Source: Bryopsis sp. KO-2023
Taxonomy: Eukaryota > Chlorophyta > Ulvophyceae > Bryopsidales > Bryopsidaceae
NCBI GenBank assembly: GCA_030272585.1
Contig: BSYQ01000010.1
Span: 2,604,001-2,668,000, forward strand
Direction of reading: 5' to 3'
Length of the DNA stretch: 64,000 bases
In this document: positions 1 to 12,600 of the stretch, piece by piece
Numbering within the stretch: position 1 is the stretch's first letter
Layout of the letters: each line of letters opens with the position of its first letter
Position numbers and translations under genes: made by a program
The notes under the pieces: model-generated
Databases searched by the model: none
What the model was told of the DNA's origin: nothing
Seen by the model: the letters and a program-made list of their open reading frames with translations, nothing else

Positions 1-325
1 GCTTGAAACACCAACGAAACTCACTCTGCAAGTAAATAAATACAATGAGTGATTCACTTGCGTGGCAGTCTGACTGATTTGCATGGATATAAAGTAGAGC
101 GAGATGGCGGACGGTTGCTTGAAGGAAAACGCCACCAACTGCCACGCCTTCGGACATCACTTCAAAAGAAAAAACAAGCCAGCTGTCGGAAGCACAAGCG
201 AAAAAAATCATATATTGTATCGTTCGTCCTTTTGATCGCTTCGCTTCGTTTTGAGGCGGGTTGACGACGAAGGGAAAGCGAGAAAAAAAAGAAAAAACAG
301 TTTTGTATCGACGGGTTTTGACGCG

Positions 326-3318
326 ATGCCGGTTTCTCAGCTTCAGACGATGGAGGAACTGATTAATCGGAAAACGTTGTACGTCAGCAATATAGACAGG
401 AAAGCCACGAAGTATGAAATAAAGAGCGATTTACAGGTGGTTTGCCAAAGGGAGCTGGGTTCGATCGGTGTTCCAGTTGACGATATCAATTCCTCTACCT
501 TGGGTTATGCTTATTGTAATTTCAATTCTACCGCCGATGGTGAGCGCACGCTGTGTCCACGAGAAAAGATTTGTTTGTTTGAGTTATTTGTTCTCCTTTA
601 TTTTTTTTAATTGTTTGGGAAGTATCTATTTTTGTTTTTTGTTTTTTTCCCAGTCAAAATTTCTTCCCCCCCCCTGTTGCAAGCAAGAAAGTTACAAATT
701 GTGTTGGGTTCCATCCATTTGTAGAATTCATTTTTTTTTCCCTCACACCTGTATAAGTATAGATGTTCAATTGACACACATTTAGAAAAAGTTTTTTTTC
801 TCTAAATCTTCAAAATCCTTTGCTTTTTTGGTTGAAATTTCAGTCAAACCATCCAATCTTTTTCCTTCTTATTTTCCTTTTGTTTAGATCTTTTTCCCTC
901 CATCCCTGCTAAAAACTGTTGAGGAAACAGGGTCAAAAATGGCTTTCTTTTTACTTGATTTATGTTCAGGATTTCCTTTCACCCCCCCATCCTTCCTAAT
1001 AACAAGAATAGCATGGAAATCATATTCGCTGAAAAATTCATGGTGTTTGAGGAGAACTTTAAGGGTGTATGTTGCCCCTTTGTGTTATTTCGTTTTTATT
1101 TTTATTTTTGTGCAGCTAAAGAAGCCCTTCAAAGATTTCGATTCAATGTGAGGGTGGCGGGAAAACCTGTAACCCTCACGTTTTCAGTTGGCAAGGATCA
1201 TAAAAAAGTTATTGGAGCTTGGGGGAACAGACTCACTGCTTTTATTAAAGTAGGTTTTTATTGGTGGCGGTAAGAGGTGATTTTTCTAATTTATTTATAT
1301 ATATTTTCATTTTTCATTTTTTGTTATTTATTTTTGTTACTTTTTTTTTTTGGGGGGGGGGGAGTAGGAGAAAAAGTGATGTTGCTTTTGTCGAGTTGAT
1401 GGGAATTTTTCACTCACTCAACGAAATATGTACGTGCACATTTTCCTTTTTTATTGGTTGTAGCCCTTGAGTTCCTATTCTTGTTTCAAGGGACTTCACA
1501 AAAAATAAGAGGAAAACCACAATTATTATCTGTTTTCCCTTTTAGAACAAAAAAAAATTAACTTTACAATATCCCCTTATTTTTCTACTATTTTTCTCCA
1601 CAACGATTGCGAAAAACATTGTGGTACAACAACCACCAAGCAAAATAGCAGATTCCTCTCTGATTTTTTTATTTATTTTTTTTGTGTGGGGTGATGGTGC
1701 ACAGAATCTTAGTCCAGAAGTTGATGAAAAAATGTTGTGCGAAAAATTTGAGAAATTTGGAGAAGTATTTCGATGTAAAGTGGATGCCGACAGTTACGGC
1801 TCCAAATATGGGATGGTACAATACACCAAGGAAAAAGCAACCATAAAAGCCATCGAAACAGGGAACAACACGACTTGGTTTTCTACCGTTATTAAAGTGG
1901 AAAGACATGCTAAAACATTACCAGGAAATGGCGAAGTGATGACAGCCATTCAACAAGCCGGGTATGCGTTTCTCTCCGGAAATGTCGTTTCGGGTTCCTG
2001 TTGATGGTGATCACAGCTTGAAATGTTTTAACTTTTTTTTATATTAGTTATGTTTTTTTCAATTTGTGAGGGGTGGAAGTGGTGTTCATCTTGTTTTTTC
2101 TCGTCGAGGATAGCGCCAGTTTCTTTTTTTTTTTTTTGAAAAACTTGATAAGCCCCCTCTTCCTGGCTTTTTCATTTGAATGTACTATCATCAGTTAGAT
2201 CTTTCACCCTCCAAAGAAAAGTTATGTGGACACCAGGGATACCCTCCCCGATTCTCACTCTGTTTCCCAACACAGGTTGATAGAGCACATGACCCCACCG
2301 ATTTCTTCCAATGGCTCCATCACTCCTCCACCACACGGGCGATCCGCGGTGGATATTCGACCAGAAGAATGGCCGGAATCGTCCCCCCCATTGGCTCACC
2401 CATGCCCATCCTTCCGACCCGCCCCCTTCGCTCCCCGTCAACCCGATACAGCCAATCGATACAAAGCCCCTAGTTTCGGCGGCACCCAGCAGCCCTATTC
2501 CTTCACTCGACCCCTGCAAGATACGATATCCACCATCAGCAGCTGCTCCCAGCCTTCGGAGGAGCATGTCGTGACCATCAATGGAAGAGATTTGCAAAGT
2601 TTCGACACTCAACCGAATGCTGGGATGGCGGCTTTCCCTGGAAACAACATCGAAATTCCTGGGGGGTCGCCATCCAGCTCCTTCGGGAGCGTCGAGAAGG
2701 TGGCTATGAAGTTTTCTGATGTGGGGGGTCCCAGTCCGGCACCGTATGGCATTTTAGGTTTAATGGCTGAACAGAGTAAACTGTTTTCGGCGGATCCTTC
2801 GGAGGAGCATCCAGCAGGGAGGTTCAAGGGAGAGGGGCAATTGGTGGAGGGGGGTGCACCCCCTGGGTGGGCGATGGAAAGAGGCCAGCAATATTACGTG
2901 AAAGAAGGGGGGGTGTCGCACGGGGGACGCATGCCGATGTCGATCAGAAACGCTGTCTGTCATCTGTCCAATACCGCTGGAGCTATTTCTGCTTTGTTGG
3001 GGCCGCTAGAGAGGATCACCGATTTACTGTTGTGTTGTCCTATAACGCAGGTACTTATGCCCATATTTTCTAGGTTTTTTTGTTTAATTTTAATACAATA
3101 GAGAAATCTTTTTGCAGTGGATGTCGGTTACTGCCCATGATTTTTTGAAAGGTGGAGGAGATTCCATTAAAAACAATGCAATTGTTCTTTATAAAAATCA
3201 AAAATTCGAGAAAAAGCTGGCGTGAACGTTGGCCGATGAATTTTTGAAAGGCAAAATCCCCTGGGAAGAAAAAAACTCAATTTAAAAAAGGCAAAGAAGA
3301 ATGAAAAGCATCTCATAG

Positions 3319-3359
<41 letters not shown>

Positions 3360-3590
3360 ACCGTTATTACCCTCCTCTGTAAGGGTTCAAAAAATTGTGT
3401 ATGTTTATTGCAGGAAGTGTTTAAGGATCCGGTGGTGGCTGCGGATGGGCACACTTACGAAAGGAGTGCCCTAGAAAAATGGTTGCAAAAGAGTAAAACA
3501 TCACCCTTCACAAATCTCGAACTGCCCAACAACACGCTGACACCCAACGTTTTGATCAAAAAAATCATAGAAGAACTTAATATCAGGTAA
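326..3590 (+). CDS. Two-RRM protein with C-terminal U-box (putative E3 ligase)
   Basis: Five exons are in phase: 326-539, 1116-1249, 1705-1961, 2276-3050 and 3414-3590, giving about 518 residues. Each junction has GT..AG and a continuous frame. RRM1 (about residues 10-95) has RNP2-like LYVSNI and RNP1-like GYAYCNF. RRM2 (about 115-190) has AFIKNL and KYGMVQY, and most resembles poly(A)-binding-protein RRMs. A long Pro/Ser/Gly-rich linker follows. The last 70 residues form a U-box beginning CPITQEVFKDPV and continuing DGHTYERSALEKWL; exon 4 ends exactly inside CPITQ. U-boxes recruit E2 enzymes and RRMs bind RNA, so an RNA-directed ubiquitin ligase is a plausible inference. The start is the first ATG in frame; an upstream in-frame TTG extension was ignored. 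A second ATG follows 8 codons later. The RRM/U-box pairing is unusual. Confidence 0.82.
3320..3357. repeat. (TA)n microsatellite in U-box gene intron 4
   Basis: About 19 uninterrupted TA dinucleotides lie between exons 4 and 5 of the RRM/U-box gene. Such arrays are usually length-polymorphic. Confidence 0.9.
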
Positions 3591-4589
3591 TATTCGATTA
3601 TTAAAAAAAAAGAAATAGCGCCAAAAAAAAAAAGAAAAGAAAAAGACTGCACTGCACGGATGTATATATTTTGACTCTGCGGTAAGAAAAAACTGACGTG
3701 TCAGTGATTTTTTTGAGGGAGGGAGGGGTGCCGTGAAATCGTTTTGGTGGTTTTCTTATTGTTTTCGATGGGGAGCTCCATCTTATTGGTGTATTCTGCA
3801 ATAAATACGAGGGAGAAGCGTTTAGGTGGCAAGGGCTGTGTATTCGAGGCAGCCAGGGGTGGATCCCTTTTTCTGTACGATGTATGTTTATGTCTGTCTG
3901 AGTGTGCGTGTGTGTGTATCTTGCCATGCATTGGTGTAAGTGTATCTTTCATCCCGATGGCCAACCTGGCATTTTTAGCTGACAAACAAGAAGGGTGGGT
4001 GTTGGGGGGCTAAAACAAGCACCAAAAGAAAAAAAAAAGATGAGGATTTGATTCAAAGAGGGGGTTAAGCGGTGTTAAAGATTTGGTGGGGGGGGGGGGG
4101 CTATGCTGATTCTTGATCGAGGGGAGAACGTAGCGATGGACGGTTGGATTTGTACATCACATATCGGTTCAGAGATTTTGACTGTGTTGAGTTCTGTGTA
4201 ACTATCGTGCGATTTGTTGTTGCGAGACTTGCGACTTGGGTGTGGTTTTGGCGTTGATATCAATTTTTTAATCGTCCTCTGGCTGGTAGCCTTTAAAAAC
4301 ACTGGAATCCTCAATGAAGATGAAGGTCAGATATATTTTTGCTGTTGGTCAGATGGTTTCCCTCCCTTGTGTAAGTGTCTCAGGCAACATGTAATAATCG
4401 ATTGATTGATTAATTGATTGGTGTAAGTTTCTGCAATGGCATTGCCTGGGAATAGTCTTCATAGTTTTAGGGAAAGAAAAAGAATTCAACAGAATCAAAA
4501 GCGTCACGAGGAAGGTGTATGAAAGCAGCACTTGATAAACAAAGATCGAGGCTGCAAACAAGGCTCCAGATGTTCTGTAATTATCGGAA
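3591..4589. other. Gene-free stretch downstream of U-box gene
   Basis: No convincing coding exon or RNA gene was seen. The first 500 bases are rich in A and G on the coding strand, followed by mixed sequence with a short ATTG/GATT run near 4400. It probably holds the 3' UTR of the upstream gene. Confidence 0.5.
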
Positions 4590-4738
4590 GGTTAAAATTT
4601 GCTGGATGCCCATCCAGACTGAACAATTCATGTGCCGCCAGATCAATACTCAGGTCATTGGTCCATGTCTGCTACTGTTCTAGTTACCATCTTCACCAGC
4701 ACACCCTTCCCCAAATCAAATCAAACACAGGTCCTACA

Positions 4739-5118
4739 CAGTGTATATTTTTGTGGCCCATTGTGGCCCTTTTGGCCCATTTTGGCCCCCAAACAAATCA
4801 GAATGGCAAATTCTGGGGCCACAAAAGGGCCAAAACGTTTTATTACAAGATGATTTTGGGGCCACAAAAGGGCCACATTCACTTAACTTTGTAAGGCCAG
4901 GGCCACATCCAAGAAATCAATCGAGTTTCCACAAAAATCAAAACCAACAACATTAAGTAAATGCTATATAAACACCAAGCCTTGTAATTTCTGTTTTTGA
5001 AGTTGGGGCCACATTCTATTTTTTTCGGACAAATTGGGCCACAAAAGGGCCACAACTAGATGAAATGGCCAAATTCAGGGCCACTTTGGGGCCAGTGAAA
5101 TCGAAAAAAAATACACTG
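4739..5118. mobile_element. Non-autonomous hAT-type element with GGCCAC subterminal repeats
   Basis: The 380-bp element begins CAGTGTATATTTT and ends AAAATACACTG. It is flanked by an 8-bp direct repeat GTCCTACA (4731-4738 and 5119-5126). The 8-bp TSD and a CA-starting TIR are hAT hallmarks. The interior is filled with GGCCAC/GTGGCC hexamers in both orientations, as expected of subterminal transposase-binding sites. It has no ORF. The paralogous segment on the right holds the same flanks with a single GTCCTACA (57196-57203), an unoccupied target that confirms the insertion and its ends. Confidence 0.92.
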
Positions 5119-5639
5119 GTCCTACACTTTGCAACAGCAATAATGCACATGAAGCAGTGTATTTGGGGTCTGATCCCAAAGTTATACAAAGCCATGAGCT
5201 GGTGGTGCATGACCTCTGCCCAATATCATTCACGAACTTGTCATGATGCATCCGCATCCATCCATGCATGTTTATCTGGAAGGAGGTCGAATGAAACCAG
5301 GCGCGCACGCTGTCTCACTCTTTTCAAGACTCGCTGTTTTTAATGCAGACCGGGAGAAGTGATTTTCTGTCGACTCTTCGAGAATAAATTGGTTGGATGC
5401 AGTCGCAATTGCGCAGCGCTTGCCCCAGAAGGGACGGCAGCAAGGGAACATCGCCCCCCGCGACGTTGAGTTTCTGGATTTGCCTCGAATGATTCTGTCA
5501 TGTGTGCGGATGTCAGACGGTCAGAAATCCGTGAACAGCGGCGGACACCATAAATTCCGGAGTTCTACGGTTTTCCTTCCTCTGCAAACAAACTTTCTTG
5601 AAGCAACGTTATTCTCGGCGAACCTTGCGCGAACTCTAC

Positions 5640-5820
5640 GAACATCTTGGCGAACATTTTGGCGAATACAGGCGATTACTTTGGCGAACACAGGCGATTA
5701 CTTTGGCGAATACAAGCGATTGCTTTGGCGAATACAGGCGATTACTTTGGCGAACACAGGCGATTACTTTGGCGAAAACACAAGGCGAACACTTGGCGAA
5801 CACGGCGAACACGGCGAATA
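5640..5820 (+). repeat. Imperfect TTGGCGAAYACAGGCGATTAC array
   Basis: Roughly 21-bp units built on TTGGCGAA and GGCGATTAC occur about seven times just upstream of the coiled-coil gene. The right-hand paralog has a differently arranged run of the same GGCGAA core (about 56560-56690), so the array has turned over since duplication. It can be read as an N-terminal extension of the gene in several frames, which is more likely chance than coding. Confidence 0.75.
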
Positions 5821-5847
5821 CTTACTTTTTTTTTCTTTTTTTCTGCA

Positions 5848-6657
5848 ATGGCGAACGTTTACACGGCACTGGCGACTATCTTGGCGATAATGGCGAACAT
5901 TCTGATATCACTGACGGACACCTTTGCGAGGACACCTTTGGGAGGCGAGTTTCAAAAAACTTTCGGGAGCTTGGCCGGTACGAACTTTCAGAAAACTGTT
6001 TTTACTATCCTTACGGATGCCGGTGTTTTTTGGGTTTTCTACTTTTTGTTTCTTCTTTTCGTTTTCTTCGTTCATATTTCTTACTACGCGACTTTGGGGG
6101 CGACGAAGAAGGAGTCAGAAGTTTCCGACCTTAAAAAACAGATTGAGATGCTGAAGAAAAAAAACAAAGGGCTGGAAGAAGAGTTGAGGAAAGAAAAAGA
6201 GCGAAACGAGGACTGCAAGAAAGAAAAAAAAGACCTGAAAAAAACGATCGACGACCAGAAAAAAATTGTCTTCCCATGGCTTCAGAAAAAAATCGAGGCA
6301 GCCCGGTCTGCTTTGAAGGAAAAAAGTGAGCAGCTGGTTGAGGCTACAGTAAAACTGGGCAAGGTTGGGTTGGACTTGAAGAAAAAAAAGGAAGCATTGG
6401 AGGAGGCGAAGGAGGAACTGAAGACAGTGAAAAAGGCATTGGGAGCGGCTGAGGGGGACCTGAAGGGCACGAAGAAGGAGCTCAGTGGAACTAAGATCAA
6501 GCTTGTGGAGGCCATGAAGGTGGTGGAGACCATCAATGATGCAAAGATCAGTCAGAAGCTCACCAATTGGGAGGGAGACCTGAAAGAGATGAGGGCAAAA
6601 CTGGGGGACATGAACAGGAGAGGAAAAAGTCTTGGTCAGGCCAGGAGGAGTCGATGA
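5848..6657 (+). CDS. Membrane-anchored coiled-coil protein (left paralog)
   Basis: A 269-residue single-exon protein starting at the MANVY methionine. The frame is open further upstream, but only through the GGCGAA repeat array, and the paralog at 55715-56524 is conserved from this Met onward. The first 20 residues are moderately hydrophobic. A strong membrane segment (about residues 50-78) is rich in F, L and V. From residue 85 to the end the protein is a Lys/Glu-rich heptad coiled coil. It differs from its paralog at only about 16 positions, mostly conservative, suggesting either a recent duplication or constraint. No known family was recognised. A role as a membrane tether or structural coiled coil is only a guess. 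Confidence 0.7.
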   Translation: MANVYTALATILAIMANILISLTDTFARTPLGGEFQKTFGSLAGTNFQKTVFTILTDAGVFWVFYFLFLLFVFFVHISYYATLGATKKESEVSDLKKQIEMLKKKNKGLEEELRKEKERNEDCKKEKKDLKKTIDDQKKIVFPWLQKKIEAARSALKEKSEQLVEATVKLGKVGLDLKKKKEALEEAKEELKTVKKALGAAEGDLKGTKKELSGTKIKLVEAMKVVETINDAKISQKLTNWEGDLKEMRAKLGDMNRRGKSLGQARRSR

Positions 6658-7155
6658 GCTGCAGCTGGCTGGTGAAAAGGTAAGGAATTGGAAAAAGAAA
6701 GTCGTGAAAAAAAACAAGAAAAAGGGAAGGAAAAGAAGAAACTGAACATAAAGAAGGGATGAAGTGTTAAAAGATTTTTCCAGGAGGTGGTTTTTCGAAA
6801 GGGAACCCATGGCCAGATCAATAACAATGGTATGGCAGTAGAAATCAAACTGCAGCCTGACTTGGGGGCTGAAGGAGATGAGCTGTAATCCTGATCAAAG
6901 GGCTGAGGTGGAGTCGATAACCCTGCACCTGTGGCTTCCCGGTGAGGAGACAGTTTTTGAATGTGCATTGGAGCATACATGATTTGGGATCATGGAGGGT
7001 GACATCCACAGTGGTTTTTGGAAAGCATTTCAAGATTGAAAGGATGCACTTGGGCTTCGATGGGCGCTGTTGGTGGGGACGATCAAGTGAGACGCCCCAA
7101 AACGATTCTAAAATCCTTGTTTCTTCTTTTTTAACTTCACACTCAAGATGGCACA

Positions 7156-7233
7156 GTTAGATGTGTTTCACAGCAAGATCTGCCAGGTCAGTGCTCATCC
7201 TGGGAGCACCCACGGTTCGAGTCCGTGCTGACT
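7156..7233 (+). other. tRNA-like sequence in left duplicated segment
   Basis: A perfect 5-bp T stem with a TTCGAGT loop, a 5-bp anticodon-like stem TGCTC/GAGCA with loop ATCCTGG (CCT in anticodon position), and partly pairing acceptor ends are visible. The D arm is poor and the variable region too short, so it is best called tRNA-derived. The same sequence is kept in the right duplicate (54849-54928), where the acceptor pairing AGTCAG/CTGACT is better. Confidence 0.4.
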
Positions 7234-8195
7234 TTTGATTGAAACATCCGAGCCCATCAACACCACCGTCTATTTGAGTGAAAACGCATTCACAACAAGC
7301 AACCACTGAAGGACCTTCATTTTTGGAAACCTTCATTTTCCATGCATTCACTATTGTGGATGATGTGGGGCTGGGTCTAGGGGAAAGGGGGGGTGAATGA
7401 GGTTCGAGCCGCCTTTCTGATTAAAAAGTGGATTGTGGGGAGAGAAGAGATTTAAAATTTCACACATATGATTTTGCACAAAATGGACCGGAGAATGGAG
7501 ACCTGTTCAGGAGTGAGTGGAGCGCTGCATCTATCCACCAGATTCATGCCAAAAAAATCCCTTACGATTTTACAATGTTGGGGCAACTTTTTTTAACTGA
7601 ATTCTTGGATGTTCAAAACTTGCTGGATTGGTTTGATCGTTTCGGTGGGCTGATGTCAGGATTATCGTCAGTGGTGGATCCACCCACAAAAAGAAGATGT
7701 CGAACAAAGGGTCGCCAGAGAATCTTTCCTTGTTGCAACCATTGCTCATGGCCAACAGATCCTGTGCTGCAGAAATAGTTTTCTTTTTTGATGTTTTTCT
7801 GCCTCTACAGAGAGGAGACTTGGGAGGATTCGATGGAGGCAAAAAGAGAGATGTTTTGCATTTGTTCATTTTTGAATGGAGAAGAAATGAAAAGGAACTT
7901 GTGCCTCTGCTTTGCATTATTTTATTCCATGTGTTCAGAATCACTGAGAACGAGTAGTATGGATTTTATGGTAATCTTGCAAACTTTTTTACTAGGGGCG
8001 GAGATGTGCGATGCGAGGCATTTCAGAAAATTGATGAATTTGAGAAGAACTGGGTAGGGAAAATCTGGATGTTTGTGGATGTTTGTTTGAAAAGCTGCAG
8101 CTGTCACGAGATTGCATCTTAGTCATTGATTTCACCTCAATCAACCTGTACAGTTGCTGACTTGGGCTCCTCCGCTTCGATTTATGAAAAGTGCT

Positions 8196-9630
8196 TCTCC
8201 ATCGCCTGCTGTGTTGTGCTACCACTGTAGAATAGCACTGCAGACTATTTTTTTATATATTTTTCCATTTTATTTGCTCCGGCTCTCTCCACGATTTGTT
8301 CATTTCCCATTAAAAAAAATAAATAAATTTTCTTCTCTGTGAAGCTTTCCAATATTTGTGGGATATCAGAATTAAGTTGCAGATTTGTGATGATGGTGGT
8401 CTTCAAAGAAATCTAGAACCATCAAAATGGATTTTCTTCTTCCCTTATTTTTTTTCCGTTCAGACACCGGTCCCTCTCTTTTTTGAGCCATGATTCCAAC
8501 TGCTTCAAAGTCAACCTTTTTAAAAAAATAAAAAAAAGGGAGCATCACCGTGCACAAAAAATTGCCACTCACTCAATTTTTAATTTCTTAATGCAAAAAA
8601 AAGACATGAAACAAACATGTATTGTGTTGTTTTTTTTTCTTCTCCCTTTCCCCTTTTTTTTTCCGTTTTCCCCGAAGCAGCGCTACAATCCTACAACCTC
8701 CATACTAAAACAATTCTTTTCGACTGTGACCAACACAGGCATCGAACTCTCTTTTTCTCTTTTTTTTAAATCTCTGACAAGCCAAATATACGCTCCATTT
8801 CTGTCCCCCCCTCTTTTTTCCCCCCAATTTCCATTTTTGAAAAAACACCAAAAAAACACTGCCGGAACAAGCATATGAACGTTCAGGGGGCGAGGAATAT
8901 CACTTTCAGCCACATATATGTGTGTTCATTTATATGGATACATTTTGACAAAAGGCATTTCATACACACATATACATACATAAACCTCACACCTCATCAC
9001 ATCAACAAGCAAAACTCAGCCCGACAGGGGAGGATAAAAAAGGGAAAAAAAGGAAAAACCAAAAGCAAAAAAAAAAAAACAGAAAAAGATAGGAAAACAC
9101 AAATCAACCTCCATGACCACCCCTTTCATTCGAGCGAGCGACATGAGGGGGGGGGGGGACTTCCCTGCCGAAAAACACCAGACCAATATCGAAACGTTCG
9201 ATTTCTTTTTTTCCCCCTCCTTCCTCATCATCCTCTCCTTTTTACCCCCCAGCAAAACTTAACATTTTTAATTCTCTCTCGTTTTCTTTTCGTTCCCCTC
9301 TCATGTGTGTGTGCGTGTGTCTTTTTTCTTCTCGAAACAATACTGACCATCTCAACCCTGCTGTATGCTCAAACCAATTCACCAACGGCTTTTCACTTCC
9401 CCTTTGTTTTCTTTTTGGTGTTTCTTTTCCTTCCTTTTTCTTTTTTTTCCCCTCTCCCCCCACCCCCGACCCCCTCTTCTCAAACATCATTTTCCTCTTT
9501 TCCTGCTCACCCCGCCCCCCCCCTCCCCCACTCGCTCAATCACAAACGAACCTTCACCTCAAAAAACCCCAAACCCCGCCTTTTTCTTCCCACCCCCAAA
9601 AACCGAAGGTTCAGTTTTCAAACCGAACCA
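8196..9630. other. Pyrimidine-rich gene-free stretch (3' side of UBP gene)
   Basis: No coding exon was recognised. From about 8590 to 9620 the plus strand is strongly pyrimidine-rich. It is therefore purine-rich on the strand transcribed by the neighbouring minus-strand ubiquitin protease gene, and it lies directly after that gene's stop codon, so it may hold its 3' UTR and transcription end. Confidence 0.55.
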
Positions 9631-12600
9631 TCAGTTTGAGTAGATCCGAATTCCTCGCTCATAAACGCCATAACGGGAGGGCACCGATCTCTTGACGGGT
9701 TTGCTGTCCTCATGCTCCAACCCCAAAAACGCCCCGCTATCTCCATAGTATTTCGTATCGTCTGACTCAGAGTAACTCGGCACCCGAGCGAATTTTTCCA
9801 GCACTATGTCCTCATCCACCAAATACTCGATTGGCTGCATCTGGCGGGGATGGTAAGCAAATTTCCACTTGGCGAATTCCTCGTCAGACACGTCCAGTTT
9901 CGCCTTCACTTGAGGTTTGATGTCAGCCACCGTGTCTGTCGATCGGATCTTCAGCCAGAAGGGGTCCCCGAACGTCATGACGCTCACGGAGTTTTCGTCC
10001 GATCGGAAATGACAGACATGGATGAAGAGGTTACCATGTCTGTCCGGCAGAGGCACCACCTCCGCTCTGAAAGTCCAGTAAGCTTCTCGCAGCGTTTCCA
10101 AAGTGGCCTGAGGATCGCAGATCTAGAACAAACCATAATGAAGGAAATTGAGATCATCGCACATACCACCCACTCCACATTAAAAAAGGGGGAAAAAAAA
10201 AAAAAAAACGAAAAACACATGCCTCTGCACAGTGGTTTCCTCCTCTTTCACCAGTGCTTGAGTGGCCTTACTAATACGCTTTCTCATTGTTTGGGGTTAA
10301 CACTGCACAGAGCTGCATATCGACCCACCTTGAAGATTTTCGATGCCAGCACTTCCATCAATCTGAATGCCTTCCCCTCGTAATCCTCCCCAAGCTTCTC
10401 CCTCAGAGCCCCGATCAAATCCTCCACCGTGTTGTCTTTCGGTAGCCGAATCTGATGCTCCCCCTCCAGCTCCGCCTTGTCGTTGTAAAAATTCACCTTC
10501 ATGCACTTGAGTTTCTCCAGGTATGGCAGGGGCATATCCAGGATCTCGTAGTACAGGATGTTGGTGTATTGGCGGGAGTGCAAGATCATGATGTCCAAAG
10601 AGTCCATGCCTTGGAATTTGATGGGGCTTCTGTGAGGCATGTGCGCGTACACGTTGTGCTGAGTCAGACGCATTCGGCAAGGATCGTCCACGTCCAAATG
10701 TTTCGCCAGCTCTGTGGTGACCTCATCATATGACATCGTTTTCAAAAGCTCCAGTTTGAATCCATCATCCTTTTTTTTTAAAGAAGAAAAAAGAAAAAAG
10801 GACAGAACGTTAATTTCGACCAAGGTCTAAACATTTTTATCAAATAATAATAAAATAAAACAAAAATTATTTCTTAATTTTTTTAATTTTTTTTTGCTTT
10901 TGCATTCCTTTTTTTTCCCCCTGAAAACAGACCTCCATCTTTCGATGTCACTTAATTTTTTTTTTGCTATTAGATTCTTATTTTTTTTTTCTTTGGGGGA
11001 AAGGGAAAAGTAAATGAGAGGTAACAGTATTAATATCGTTGTTTTTCAACCACAACGGTTTTTTACCTTTGGATTGTAAAGTGGCCTGAAATTGACAATT
11101 TTGCTGTTCTGAATGTACTCCAAAAAAGTTTTGACTGTCGGATGCCGGAGCTCCCTACTCCTGGCCTCCGGAGTCACTCGCAGCTGGATGCAAATGATAT
11201 CTCCTTGCAAAAACTGAGTCTGAACCGAAGGCAAAGAAAACCACACCTCCTTTTGAGCAATTTGTTCAGGAAATTCAAAACAATTAGTAATAAGTAATAA
11301 GTACTTGATTATAAGTAATTAGTAATATAATAATAACTCGAATGGGAATTCAGATTTAGAACTATGTGACAGCAAAACCTTGATGAGGCAAATTCTCTAA
11401 AATTGCTATTTTATTTATTTATTTATTTTATTTGTTTTTATATATGGTCATTTTACTTTTTTAGTTATTTTAGTTATTTTTTTTGCCCCCCCTCACCCTC
11501 TCAGGACTGGCATCAGCGTCGAGCTCGTTACACATGACAGACGGTTCGAATTTCACTTCCTCATAGGCGGCGATATCAGTGCTGTCCTCCAGACCAGCCA
11601 ACGCTTTCAACCGTCCGAAAATCTCTTTGAAAGGCATGCTCTTGTCGACGAAAATGTGCCCGACATAACACAGCTTCCTCTTGAAAGGATCGTACAGCTT
11701 GCAAAAGAGCAGGAGGTCGTTGGGTTCCAATTCTTTCAGCATTCCGTTGGTGGCGTCGGGTTTTTCCAGGTAAAGTTTGATGGTCATCAAGGCATGCTTT
11801 TCTTGCGGGGCGTACTGCTTGTCTTTGAATCGTTGCAAGTCGAGCACCGTGTCGATTTCCCTCTGGTCTGTCAGAGGGGAATCCGGTCGGATTGTGCCGT
11901 TCTGACGCTGAGACCAGACCCAATATCGCTGCAAGTCCGAGGGCACCCCGAAATCGGTTTGAACCTGCACAAGGAAAAAGATGGGAAAAAAGAGAATTAA
12001 GCAGCAGTTCAATTTCAAACAAGATATATGTACTCGGCCTTTTGGAATATAATTTCAATTTCAAGAAATACTCATGTTCAGTTGTTTTGCTGTCTTCACA
12101 CACAATAAAAAAATCCATTTTTTCCAATCAAAATGCCCTCCTCGCTTCTCGTTTCATCTTATTTGTTCATTCACCCCACCAAATTTATTTTTCGTCCTCC
12201 ATTCTTTTTCTTGTGAAGTTCTCTTTACATAATTTTTTCTTTTTTTTTAAAGCAAAACACAAACCGACATCGCACCATGCCCTTGAATTCCTCGAAGGTC
12301 GTCTTTTTGTGTATTCGGTAGCTTTTGACGTCCTCAAAATTGACAAGGTCAAAATGATGGGTGTCTCCGATTTGCCTGGAGAAATCCGTATCGCATGCCA
12401 CCTTGATAACCACATACAGATGGGCCTCTTGCTTTTCCTTTTGCCGGCGCTCCTTCTCCTCTTGCTCTGCCTGATTCAAAACAGTTGTTTTTTGTTTCAT
12501 TCGAATAACCAGTTTTTTTCAACCACCCAAAACACCAATGGTACACACAACATCAATCCAAGGTACTATCAAAACTGCCGCCTTTTCACACCCAAGTTAT

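Larger units (their letters stand above)
4590..8195 (+). repeat. Inverted segmental duplication, left copy
   Basis: This segment matches the reverse complement of about 53865-57365 along nearly its whole length. It includes a coiled-coil gene, a tRNA-like sequence and flanking non-coding DNA. Similarity begins near 4590 and fades after the shared stretch ending near 8195. The two copies differ by substitutions, by rearranged GGCGAA repeats near 5.6-5.8 kb, and by a hAT-type insertion at 4739-5118 that only this copy has. Boundaries are by eye, good to about 30 bases. No terminal repeats were found at the ends, so it looks like a segmental duplication and not a simple transposon. Confidence 0.85.

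Noticed and set aside
5640..5820. Regular 21-bp repeats as a CRISPR array
   Set aside because: There are no unique spacers, units are contiguous and degenerate, and the setting is eukaryotic. It is a minisatellite.
6115..6810. Long minus-strand ORF opposite the left coiled-coil gene (and its mirror at 55571-56257)
   Set aside because: It is the antisense shadow of a Lys/Glu-rich coiled coil, giving Leu/Phe-rich nonsense.
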